Made by a program: the position numbers and the translations under genes
Source: Diplosphaera chodatii
Lineage: Eukaryota; Chlorophyta; Trebouxiophyceae; Prasiolales; Stichococcaceae
Reading direction: 5' to 3'
NCBI GenBank assembly: GCA_032358165.1
Contig: JAALGY010000034.1
Span: 744,001-808,000 of the forward strand
Length of the DNA: 64,000 nt
In this document: positions 39,801-50,082 of the stretch, piece by piece
Layout: the number at the start of each line of letters is the position of its first letter
How positions within the stretch are numbered: the stretch's first letter is position 1
The notes under the pieces: model-generated
Database searches by the model: none
What the model was told of the DNA's origin: nothing
The model's input: only the letters and a program-made list of their open reading frames with translations

Positions 39801-40301
39801 AGGAGCTGGCGGAGGCGCTGGCCGAGGCGCGCGCGTGGGACGCAGGCAAGCTGGACGAGCTGGCCGAGCTGAAGGCGAGCTCCCCGCTGTCCGTGGTCGC
39901 TGGCCCTGCTATGTTTGGGGCAGGCTCATTCATTGGTGCACCTTTCGCTGCCGCCCTGCATTTGTCACAGAGGGCTGAGCAGCTCCTGACGCCCTCCTGT
40001 CGCCCCCCGCAGAGGCAGCTGGGCGACACGGAGGGGGCCCTGCGCATCGCGTACCGCCAGCGCCTGATCAAGACGGACAAGGGGGCGCTGAATGTGATCG
40101 ACAAGATCGAGCGCTGCACGGTGGGTGTTATTCTCTGCTGATCTCCCCAGTCTCACCAGTGCTTTGTGCCGGTGTTGCGGGTGTTGCATTCTCCGCCATG
40201 CACCCCTTTGTAAAACCTGACTCCGCAGGCCCTGACACGCACCGGGCCTACCCCTGACACTGCAGGCGGAGCTCAGGGAGCGGGCTGCGGGGCAGGGGTA
40301 G
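36170..40301 (+). CDS. Poly-Q protein of unknown function
   Basis: Not recognised. Exon 1 (36170-36303) encodes MQPNVPGDGRPRTPNPFHAG and DQAEQLIESME. A later exon (about 36541-36888) is mostly CAG codons: Gln runs broken by LGQQ, ending SSKRGPTHLSPGDRRKQ. Further pieces include TTSVQSFISASQLAEVQDIA (about 37275-37400), EQAPDIDPWDNLLGVGDDGQ (about 38080-38180), DAVVSTVVIEEVVEEQPPAA (about 38610-38800) and a Pro/Arg/Ser/Thr-rich exon (38918 to about 39311) ending VPQEEVAAYVRGLLAEADPD. Folded-looking C-terminal exons follow: 39458-39546 (LCKQVAKTMDVKDIGPYKAT), about 39770-39880 (VRLWAPDATVEELAEALAEA), about 40013-40119 (LRIAYRQRLIKTDKGALNVI), and a last short exon ending ELRERAAGQG stop near 40301. 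Splicing at 39311 rather than stopping at 39322 is inferred from phase. The composition suggests a regulatory or scaffold protein; this is speculation. Confidence 0.55.
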
Positions 40302-40734
40302 GCGGGGTGCTTTGGTCGGAGAGGGGCCTGTGCTGCAGATCACCGCCCACGCAGCGGCGGATCCATGCAGCCAGGGTGTATGTAACAAAGGGGCTGCTGC
40401 TCGGGGGCATGCCCGCCTGCCTGTATCTTGCCTGTGCCCTGTCATGCTTGTACCCAGACACGGCGAGTCTGATGAATCCTGGGCTATAGTGTTGCTGTGC
40501 CACGCCACAGATTCGACTGTCGCACGTGTTTCTGCTTGCCTGCTTGCCCGCTTGCATGCATGGTTGCTGGCCTGCCTGTGGTACCACCCAAAGTTAGGCA
40601 GCATGGAACATTTGAGTCGGCACCATGCAAGCAGTTCATCGGCGGCTCCAGATCTGTGCCTTTGCGGTGTGCCCGTACCGCAGTTTCAGTTTCGCGTCCT
40701 GCTGCATGCCGTCGATGAGAATGAAACAGCACCT
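40302..40734. other. 3' flank of poly-Q gene up to array B
   Basis: No gene seen. An ACAAAGGGG core occurs near 40385, and CCCCTTTGT occurs near 40203 in the last intron of the poly-Q gene; both may be stray, degenerate array units. Confidence 0.35.
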
Positions 40735-41439
40735 ACGGTGGTCAACAACAAAGGTGTCCAACGCATCATCAGTACTCTTGCACTGGCCAACAACGAAGGG
40801 GTCCCCCTTTGTAATTGATTTCGTTGCAGCCCCTTTGTAGTTGTCTCAACGCCGCCCCTTTGTAGTTGACCAAAATCTTTCACCCCACTTGTCATCATTG
40901 AAACTCAAACTGCCCCTTTGTTATCGTCTCACACAGCCCCTTTGTGTTTGGTTCATTGCAGGCTGCAGTGCTATGGAACATTGGTCAACAACAAAGGGGT
41001 CCACCGCATCATCAGTACACTTGGATTGATCAACAACAAAGGGGCGGATCGAAGCTGGCTGGTCAACAACAAAGGGGCGCGGGCACCAGATAACAAAGGG
41101 GCCCAGGGTGCAAAAGCCCCTTCATTGGTCCGTGGCCAATTACAAAGGGGCCGCGCGTCATGAAGTACAAATGGAGTGGTCGACAACAAAGGGCCCGTTG
41201 GATGTTTTGTCCTGCAACGCGGCCTTGCACCTGCCCGTATACTGACGTTGCTTTCAGCCCCTTTGTTGTTGTGCGCCATGTACCTCGGACGCGCCGGCCC
41301 CTTTGTTGTTGACCACGGCAGCTCGCAGGTTGCCTATGAAGTTCTGTTTTCTGTCGGAGCTGTGTCTGTTTCCTCGATCAGTGGCCCCTTTGTTGTTGAT
41401 GGCTGTTCTGTTTGCTCTTCCGGGCGCCCTTTGTTGTTG

Positions 41440-42190
41440 ACCATTGGTCTTCTCTTTCTGTTTTCTGTTGGGTGTCTCTGTTTTCTGTTGCCTCACGGCG
41501 GCCCCTTTGTATTGGACCCCTTTGTTTTTGACCATTGTCAACAACGAAGGGCCGCCGCTCTACTTACAAAGGGGTCACGAGTCATACTAGCGGCGAGTGA
41601 AACTAGCGGGGCGCCCCTTTGTTTTTGACCATCGGTCTTCTCTTTCTGTTTTCTCTTTTGGCTTTCTTTGTTTTCTCTGTTGGGCGCCCCTTTGTTATGT
41701 TGACCATCGGTCTTCTCTTTCTGTTTTCTGTGTCTCTGTTTTCTGTTGAGTGTCTCTGTTTTCTGTTGCCTCACGGCGGCCCCTTTGTTTTGTTCTTTTC
41801 TGTTTTCTCTTTGAGGCTGTTTTCTCTGTTTCGTCTTTCTGTTTTCTCTTTTGGTTTTCCGTGTTTCTGTTTTCTGTTTGGTGTTCTCTGTTTTCTCTTT
41901 GGATGTCTCTGTTTTCCGTTGCCTCACGGCGGCCCCTTTGTTTTTGTCTCTCTGTTTTCTGTCTTTCTGTTTTCTCTTTTGGGCGCCCCTTTGTTGTTGA
42001 CCATCTGTTTTCTCTCTTTCTGTTTTCTCTTGTCTCACGGGGCCCCTTTGTTTTTGTCTTTCTGTTTTCTCTTTGATTTTGTTTTCTCTGTTTCGTCTTT
42101 CTGTTTTCTCTTTTGGGTTTCCGTGTTTCTGTTTTCTGTTTGGTGTCTCTGTTTTCTGTTGTCTCACGCGGCCCCTTTGTTGTTGACCAT
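41440..42190. repeat. TCTGTTTTCT-type pyrimidine tracts in array B
   Basis: Degenerate microsatellite of TCTGTTTTCTNT steps, interrupted by CCCCTTTGT units and by TTGCCTCACGGCGGCCCC pieces. It is the reverse complement of the purine tract at 15.8-16.6 kb. Confidence 0.75.
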
Positions 42191-42236
42191 CGTCAACAAC
42201 GAAGGGCCGCCGCTCTAAATACAAAGGGGTCCCGAG

Positions 42237-42330
42237 TCAAACTAGCGACGAGTGAAACTAGCGGGGATCGAACCGGGATCGAACGCGCGACTACTCGGGT
42301 CATCGTGGCCCGGGGCCCGGACAAACTTTG
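42237..42330 (-). repeat. tRNA-T-arm-like module in array B, inverted
   Basis: Reverse-complement copy of the array A module: GGGGATCGAACC (about 42263-42274) followed by GGGATCGAAC, then the CGCGCGACTACTCGGGTCAT segment. Neighbouring sequence (the TTTGATTTTCCGAGCACAAC and GAACGATCGGGACCGGCG pieces) also matches array A with few differences. Confidence 0.5.
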
Positions 42331-44345
42331 ATTTTCCGAGCACAACATTGTCCGAGCGCCGCCGACGCGGAAAGCCGCAGAACGATCGGGACCGGCGCCG
42401 CCATTGTTTTGTGTGGTCAACAACAAAGGGGCACGGTGGTCAAAACAACAAAGGGGCTCTTACGTCTGCACGCAACCCAACTAATCAGACTCCTGCCCCT
42501 TTGTAATTGACCACGGTAAAGTAACGATGACCCGGAGCCCCTTTGTTGTTGCATGGTTGAAAACAAACGGACTAGAGCGGTCAACAACAAAGGGGCCGAG
42601 TTCTTAACAACAAAGGGGCGCAGTGTCGTGACGGGTCGTTCGCGAACAATGGTCAATAACAAAGGGGTTGCGTGAGACAAGGACAGCAATGGCCGAGCGT
42701 CTAAGCGTCGTTGTGATTCGATCGTGAACCCTCACCGCAGCCCTTTTATTTGTTAGTTGACCACTGTGCCCCTTTGTTGTTGACTGGTGCAATCATGTTG
42801 ATGACGCGGTGGACCCCTTTGTTGTTTGACCATGCAGCACAAGAAAGGCTGATTGCTTCAAAACCAGTGAATCAATTACAAAGGGCCCATGTTGAGACAA
42901 TAACAAAGGGGCCAGATGGAGTCAATGAAAAAGGGGCTGGATTGGGTCAATAACAAAGGGGACGATTGAACAACTAACAAAGGGGCTGCAACGAGACATC
43001 TACCATGCCGGCTGCCGCTTTGTAATTGAGCACGGTCCCCCTTTGTTATTGACTCGTGCAAGTGTACCGATGAAGCACTGCAGCCCCTTTGTTGTTGACC
43101 GGTGCCAGGGTACTGATGATGCGGTGGACCCCTTTGTTATTGACCACGAAATAGAGTCGCGTTGCCATTAAAAAAGGGGCTAAGAAAGGTCAACAACAAA
43201 GTAAGGGGCTGCAGCGAGACAATTAGAAAGGGGATCTTTTGGTCAATAACAAAGGGGCCCTGCGTGTGGTCAACAACAAAGGGGCTTATGACGTCGGCCC
43301 CTATGTTGTCTGTTGCCTGTGCCCCTTTGTTTACTGATGACAATGGACCCCTTTGTTGTTAACTCGGTGCTGGATAATGATGACGCGTTTGGCCCCTTTG
43401 TTGTTGACCATGCAGTACAAGAAAGGCTGATTGAATCAACAACAAAGGGGCTGCAGTGTGGTCAATCACAAAGGGCACACAGTGAGACAATAACAAAGGG
43501 TCCAGATGGAGTCAATGACAAAGGGGCTGGATTTGGTCAATAACAAAGGGGACAGATTGACTGAATCACGAAGGGGCGAGACATCTACAAAGGGGATTTT
43601 TGGTCAACAACAAAGGGGCCCAGGTGAGACAACGACAAAAGCATACTGAATGGCTGCTGGAAACTGATGAAGCGGTGGGCCCCTTTGTTGTTGACCACGA
43701 AATGGAGTCACATGGTCAATAACAAAGGAGCTTAGAAGGGTCAATAACAAAGGGGCCGCCATTGAGGTCAATAACAAAGGGGCCCACCGGTGTGGTCAAC
43801 AAAAAAGGGGCCTGACGACGTCGGCCCCTTTGTTGTTTACTGCGTGTGCCCCTTTGTTGTTGACTCATATCCAATTTACTAATGACACTTGGACCCCTTT
43901 GTTGTTGACCAGGCCAAGTGTACTGATGACGGGGTGGACCCCTTTGTTCTTGACCGGTGCAAGTGTACTGCTGACGCCGTGGACCCCTTTGTTGTTGACC
44001 GGTGTAGCATCCGAAAGGCTGATTGAGTCACCAACAAAGGGGCTGCGGTGTGGTCGATAACAAACGGGCACACGAAGGGAGCATATTCAATCAATAACAA
44101 AGGGGGTGATTGAGTCAACAACAAAGGGGCTGCGGTGTGGTCAAGAACAAAGGGGCAATCAAGGGAGCATGTTGAGTCAATAACAAAGGGGCTGATTGAG
44201 TCACCAACAAAGGGGCTGCGGTGTGGTCAAGAACAAAGGGGCACACGAAGGGAGCATATTCAATCAATAACAAAGGGGGTGATTGAGTCAATAACAAAGG
44301 GGCTGCGGTGTGGTCAAGAACAAAGGGGCAATCGAAGGGAGCATG

Positions 44346-44871
44346 GTCCCCGGCTTGGAGGCGCACTGAGGGAGGCATGCGCACAGAGATGCACCTGTGC
44401 AGGCCTTGCATATGCTGAGCGGCTATATGTGTCGGATGGCATAGGTGTGCAGGTCATGTCGTTTACCTGCGCTGGCCCAACTGCTTGTCAGCTTCCCACC
44501 ATCCATCACGCTTACCGATGTTGTCAGGTGCTCCGATGTCATGGTAGTGTAACCAGCATCCAACCGCCATTCACAGCTACACAGCATAACGCACTGGCAG
44601 ATGTGACAAGGTTCATTTTGCTGCCAACAAATCCAACACGACTGCGAATCACATTCATTGTTGGACGCCAAAGTTCAAACCCTTGAAGTAGACCAGTTGC
44701 TGTCCTAGCCTGTAGGTTGCGAAATAGCTGAGTCTACCGTATGATACAAGCTATCATCAAGAATGGTGCAGAAACCACAAGCTCAGAATGTGAAGGCCCC
44801 ATAGGTGGCAACAATAATACACATCTCACTCCTAGCAAGTGAGAATGCCATGCTAATCTGCATCCTGCACA
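44346..44871. other. Intergenic, no gene seen
   Basis: Between the right edge of array B and the stop codon of the TauE/SafE gene. Expected to hold that gene's 3' UTR. No exon seen. Confidence 0.4.
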
Positions 44872-47833
44872 TCAATCGTCACAGAAGTTGTTAAAACCAA
44901 TTCGACGGCCACTGCGGATGTCCGCAACCGTGTGCTGCCCTCCAAACAAGACCACCGACACCAGCCCCAGAGCAAGTATGCTGCTCATCAGGAACAGAAG
45001 CACCGACTGCCGCCCTGCTTGGCATGAAAGAGGTCGTCAGCATCAGCCCCTGGCGTCTGGCTATGAACATTTACAAGCACATAGTTGAGTCAGGTGCCAC
45101 TGACCTGTCCGCCTGATTGCCCAGCTGACCAGTGTGACGCCCAGCAGTGACGCAGCGAACGCAGTGGGCGCATACACCGTCAAGTAAGACATGTTCAGCA
45201 TGCCATTGAACCTGCAAACAGAGCTCTCCCCTCAAGAACCTTGGTAAGAGAGGAGCAACAGCACGCTTGCACATGTGCATGCATATCGTGGCTCCAGGGT
45301 TAGCGAATGAGTGCGTCTCGTCCAGACACTCACATGAAACTGAGGCTGATTGCGCCACTGCCAAAGAGCACGATGACAATGGCTGTTGCTGCCACGACCT
45401 GAGGGTGCACCCCCATGGCCAGCAAGAACGGGTTGAACAGCATCGCCCCAGCAATGCCGAGCATTCCTGCATGTGCAAATACAATGTGTGCAAATGCAGA
45501 GCCGCATATGACAACGGAAGCCACATCACATGCAGCAATGGTCAGCCATGCACTGGGTTCGCAGAGTCTCACCTGCAACGACGCCTGCTGCGGCCACAAC
45601 ACCCATCGTGTTGAGCATGCGCGCTGGTCGATACACCACAGCCCCGTCGATGTTGCTGAGGCTGAGGCAACCCACAGCACCGCCGTCGGAATTGCTGCCG
45701 GCACTGCTGTGTTCGCTGTGTTGGCTGCCACCATCTGCCGCCGCTGGCTGCGCCATCATCTTGAGAAACTCAGAGTCCACGGTCTGTGGATCACGCTGCG
45801 CCTTCAATGCCTGCGTCTGGCAGAGAGCTGCCTGCCACCCTGAAACCCTACATTCACTGAAGTGGGTACCTGCCAAGTCAACTGTAATTGTGAGATCAAG
45901 GAGCAGAGGTACCTGGCGATACGCAAAAGCCGCTGCAAACCCTGCCAACACCGTGCTCTGACCCAGGACCAGTCCAAGATAGGGCCTGCAGTTCACGCAC
46001 TACGTGCTTCGTAACGTTCTACTCCAGGAGCACTTGCACAGATAGCAGTCATAGGTGCAGCAGTTACCAGGTGCAGTGGTGGTGCTGCGCCTTTGCCAAC
46101 TGCAGCCCAACAAACACTACCCATAGCAGCGCCAGCGCAGACACCTGCAGCATTGCAAGACCAGGAGTCAACTGCAAAGCTGGCAGCTTGCCCACAGACT
46201 TTGGGATGCTGCATCTACAAGCCGACCTTCGGAGCAATGCACTGTGCTATGTGATGGCTTGCCTTGAGGTATGGTATCCGTCCGAAGGCTGCAGCAATGG
46301 CACTGCTTCCTCCTGCGCTGCTGAGTCTGATGCGCTTCTTCATCACGCTACGTCAGGCAGCCACATGAAAGTTATAATGGTCCCAGTGACGTCTGCTAAC
46401 CATGTGCTCCATAGGATATGTGGTTATCCCAGAACAAATTCTGCACGCCAGCTATCTGCACCTGACTTCATTCTCTGGAATTGGGCTGAGCAATGCGCCG
46501 CTCTCGGCAGCCAGAAGCGGCTGCAGTGCCGGCGGGCTGTTGTGTGGTGACGTCCTGCACGGCAGAGTGTCAGGAGTCGTGATAAAACGGCTTTCGGCTA
46601 GAACTCAGCGACATCCAACACCGCTTTGATGACAAACAAACGATAACTGTTGAAAGGGGCAAATCCAGAAGCGTACGCGCTGTCAAGCTGTTCCTGCCGC
46701 CATTTTGCCACGCCCTGGCTGAATGTCTTGTGTGTCACAGCCATCAGCAGCACCGACAACAGCGCTGTCTGCACCCACTCAGGCGACAGCGGGCACAGCA
46801 CCACTCCGATGCTAATCCCAAACAACATCGAAGGCACCAGCACCTGCAACCACAAATCATTTGCAGTCGAGGCCACCGCCACATCGGTAGGGGTTCAAGG
46901 AGAGATACATGAGCATGTTGAGGAGCGGATCTGACGTTGATGCCGGGCGCACCATGGCCAAGTCAAAGTTGAGCAGGGGCGTCCGCGGGTTGGTAGGCGA
47001 AGGCTGCAGGATGCCATACAGGACAGCGGCAAGGGCGCCGACAGCCACCACTGTGTGCGACAGCCCCGCGCACAGCCGCAGGTCGAAGCCCAGGATCAGG
47101 TTGAAGATGACTGCAGCAGCACAAGACGCCTGGCTCATTGACAAGCCAAGAGGTGCTTCACAGGCTGAGTGTGAAGCTACCATGCTCATGTCACACATGC
47201 CCCGCGCTGTCCGTTATTGCACTGCGCGGTGCACGCCTGCTCACCCTGGAAGAAGGGGCCGCCACCCAGACCCGCTGCATTTGCGAGCATCGCGCACGCT
47301 GCTGCGGCGGCCGCACCCGCAGCAGTCCTGGCTGACCACTCGAAGGGCGTGTCCGAGTCCGGCTCATCGGTCGCTCCTGTGAATTGGTGCTTCTGCTGCA
47401 CATGCTGTATTCGCTTTTTGCTTAGACTGCGGACCAGCCGATCCTCGCCCCCGAGCCACCGCGCTGCCGGGAACCTGCGCAGTGCGGTCGCAACCAACCA
47501 TTGGACATGGGGTCAGACCGCCATGTCTACCAGCTCAGAAGCCAGCAGTCAGCGTTTCTGTATGTTGCTCTCTATAGAGCTGAACGTGCCAGGTTGGCAC
47601 CAGGTTGGCCATGAGTAGGACCATGAATAAGTCACTCTGCCGAACTTCGAAGCAAGCAACTTGTTGAAGGTGCACCTGTCTGTGAAGGAAGCTGCCGCAT
47701 GACGAGCTGTGTCTGCTGCCTGCACGCTGTTGTCACAGTCCACGGAAATAAGGAGGGCAGCGACGGCAACTAACGCTATGACAAGGCGGGATGTTGACAC
47801 CGCCAGCTGGCCGCCGCCACCACGCGGCGCCAT
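44872..47833 (-). CDS. TauE/SafE-family membrane transporter
   Basis: Multi-pass membrane protein of the sulfite exporter TauE/SafE family, whose bacterial members export sulfite or organosulfonates; the algal substrate is unknown. Start MAPRGGGGQLAVSTSRLVIA is followed by a hydrophobic signal-anchor (LVAVAALLISV). A later exon has [20 protein letters not shown] then NAAGLGGGPFF (about 47350-47250), the family's GxGGGxxFxP-like repeat 1. Next are FNLILGFDLRLCAGLSHTVV with GALAAVLYGILQP (about 47115-47000), LQVLVPSMLFGISIGVVLCP and SVLLMAVTHKTF (about 46850-46730), and AAAFAYRQVPLLLDLTI, GLVLGQSTVLAGF (about 45985-45890). Repeat 2 follows: VVAAAGVVAGE and MLGIAGAMLFNPFLLAMGVH (about 45625-45410). 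The last two exons are YAPTAFAASLLGVTLVSWAI (about 45215-45100) and SVLLFLMSSILALGLVSVVL, ending at TGA 44872. About ten exons; minor junctions are approximate. Confidence 0.8.
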
Positions 47834-48233
47834 GCTGCAGGGCAGTCGCTCATGGACCGCTTCAAGCCCCCGATATTGGGGCTGAACCGCCCGCTGAAAT
47901 TGCACTTAGCGAAGGCGCGAACACGTGCCGTCCGTGCTGTGGATCTCCTTTGCAAGAATGAAGGGCAACCTGAGTGCCGATTGTTGAAAGGCTGTGGCGT
48001 TGCACCTATCACGACCAAGGCCAGCAGGCAGATGTGCAGAGGTTCGCGGCAGACCAGCGTTTTGCAGCCTGTTATACACCGCTCTTGCAGCAGAAGGCCA
48101 TTCAGTCCGTTTCATTGTCCCTGTGCTGCTGTCATTTGTCCGCACGTCACAGAGTTGAACTTAGAGTCACCCTTGGAGTAGTAGATCACTCTTGCAAGCA
48201 AACTTCAGGGGTGCGTCAACACCCAAACCCAGC
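47834..48233. promoter_or_regulatory. Shared upstream region of two divergent membrane-protein genes
   Basis: About 400 bp between the start codons of the TauE/SafE gene (minus) and a small membrane-protein gene (plus). Position implies a bidirectional promoter region. No element was identified. Confidence 0.35.
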
Positions 48234-49240
48234 ATGGCGGGTGTTGTGGACCTTCTGACTGGCGACACCATGAGGACCGTGGTCATAGCAGAGGTCGGCT
48301 TGGGCTTGCTGAGCTCCACGCTTGCAGCTGACCCATCAGTTGCGCTCGGCTTGTTTGGGCTGGTAGCAATCGTTCAGGTGATCCAGATTGATGTATACCG
48401 GCAGGTGGTGCTGTGCACGCGCGTAGAGTTTCCACGCCTTCATGATGCATTTCGCATTTGACACCACGTCAATGGCACAGCGGCTGCCTGGTCACATGCC
48501 GGTCCTGGATGACATCCACCCTCAGATCTTGTTGCCTGCGCAGGGCCATCAGGAGCTGATCAAGCTGGTGAGGCTAATGTTGTCTGCGAGTGACACCGCG
48601 CCTTCAGTAGACGGCCTGTTGCTGTGACATGACGACATTTGTGGCAACTTCGACGCGCCACATGCATGAGATGACATGACGTAATGTTACGCAGTTCATC
48701 TTTTTCAATGCTATCTCCATCGTGCTCGACGTGTTGCGGCTAGCAATGGCGCCGGATGGCATGCACGGCTTCTTTCTGCTGGTGCTGCTTCAGATCGCAG
48801 GCATGCTGTGCAAGGTACGCCATACCTATGGGATGGCACCGGCCGATTGCCCTGCTGGTCACATGCCTTATGCGCAGGCGCCCGTACTGTCTGCAACAGC
48901 CATCAACGTGGCTGCCAACACTCTGCGCAGGCATATGTCACATACCAGTGCTATGACCTGTTCGGCTTTGGCAGCAGCTCAGCAGCAGGCGGTGATGGTG
49001 CGCTTACCTAAGCCCGGCATGACGCTGGAACCGCTGTGCTGGAGGCCGCACGCTGCAAGGGCTGCAAAAGTGGCTGATGTTGTACATGAGGCTCTCAGCG
49101 TGTATATCTGCCCTTCATGCGCAGGCACAGCATACCAGCCAGCGCCGGGCCCACGGCAGGATCCCTTCTACGAGCCGCCGCCGGCCAATCCAAACATGTA
49201 TCAGCAGCAGCCGCAGCAGCAGGGCGACACACAGCTCTGA
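48234..49240 (+). CDS. Small multi-pass membrane protein
   Basis: Four exons: 48234 to about 48404 (MAGVVDLLTGDTMRTVVIAE, then hydrophobic stretches LGLLSSTLA and ALGLFGLVAIVQVIQI), about 48692-48814 (FIFFNAISIVLDVLRLAMAP, DGMHGFFLLVLLQIAGMLCK), about 48930-48998 (AYVTYQCYDLFGFGSSSAAG), and about 49125-49240 (a Pro/Gln-rich tail: YQPAPGPRQDPFYEPPPANP ... QQQPQQQGDTQL stop). Roughly three membrane spans and a cytosolic-looking tail, about 125 residues in all. The layout (short loops, LxxxLL spans, a soluble tail after Tyr/Cys) recalls the AGTRAP/ATRAP receptor-associated family, but this is a weak resemblance from memory, not an assignment. Confidence 0.6.
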
Positions 49241-50082
49241 TGCAGCTGCTTGTTGGACTCAGACTCCACGCCTGTGGGGATGCGCATATGTGGTGGCGTC
49301 AAGGACTGCATGTGTAGCACCTCGCCTTGTACAATGTATCATCATCGGGTGTCAGAGCAAGTCGTACAGATGTGCACAGAGCACCTCTTCCCCCCCTTTC
49401 AATGGCACATTGCTCGAGCGATCCTGATGCAGGCGATCGAGCCCTTACCAATACCTACTTGCAGCTTCCCATGCACGCCATAGCGGCGTTGCAGAAGGAA
49501 AATTGTTACACACCTAACTACTCCAGGAGGTGGTGCCATGCACAAGCAGCAAGTAGGACGTGACACCATGCGCATTGCAAGCTGCGGTGCCAGCAGAAAG
49601 GCAGCGGCCAATGCTGAGATGAGGTGGGGCTCGGCTGCTGGCAAACAAAGAGCGAGCTTGCGGATAGATATCTGTAGGCTTGTCGAGGGACCGGCCAAGG
49701 GTTGGATGGCAGAAGCATGTAATCAGGAGGTACTGAAACAGAGTTGTCAGGCAGGCACGCCGGTCATGCTGCTTTCAATTTCAATTTGTACGGTACCCTG
49801 CTACGTCTAAGTGCATTACTGCTGCTGAAAGGAGTGGCACCTTGCAGATTTTGCCAACCGGAAACTTGCACCAACAGACGCAACGCGCAAAGGTCCCCTC
49901 ACAATCCGTAAGCAGCCTGTGCATGTTGCCCAATGGTCATGAACCCAGGCAGCCGTATCAGAGACGTTCAGTAGCACAACAGCTTCTTGCGCCTGCAAAG
50001 CACCAATCGGATGTTGTTATCAATCGTCTCCAAAGCAGGTGGATGCGGACTTGCATGAACCATCTGGCTGGTATGTGTTTGG
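49241..50082. other. Convergent 3' flanks
   Basis: Between converging stop codons. TGTAA sequences at about 49719 (plus) and 49505-49509 (minus strand) could be polyadenylation signals. Open frames here show no domain. Confidence 0.4.

Larger units (their letters stand above)
40735..44345. repeat. Repeat array B: same unit as array A
   Basis: Second dense array of CCCCTTTGTTGTTGACC and its complement, with the same linkers as array A (for example GGTGCAAGTGTACTGATGAC before TGGACCCC). Order along the window: mixed units (40.7-41.3 kb), units in pyrimidine-rich TCTGTTTTCT tracts (41.4-42.2 kb), the T-arm-like module (about 42.24-42.33 kb), then mixed units (42.4-44.35 kb) with a short tandem of GGGAGCATATTCAATC blocks near 44.1-44.35 kb. 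The tract/T-arm portion is array A's 15.6-16.6 kb portion in reverse complement. No gene is supported inside. Confidence 0.9.

Noticed and set aside
41538..42224. 228-codon open frame rich in Lys, Thr, Gln, Arg on the minus strand of array B
   Set aside because: It is only the translation of the GAAAACAGA purine tract and array units.
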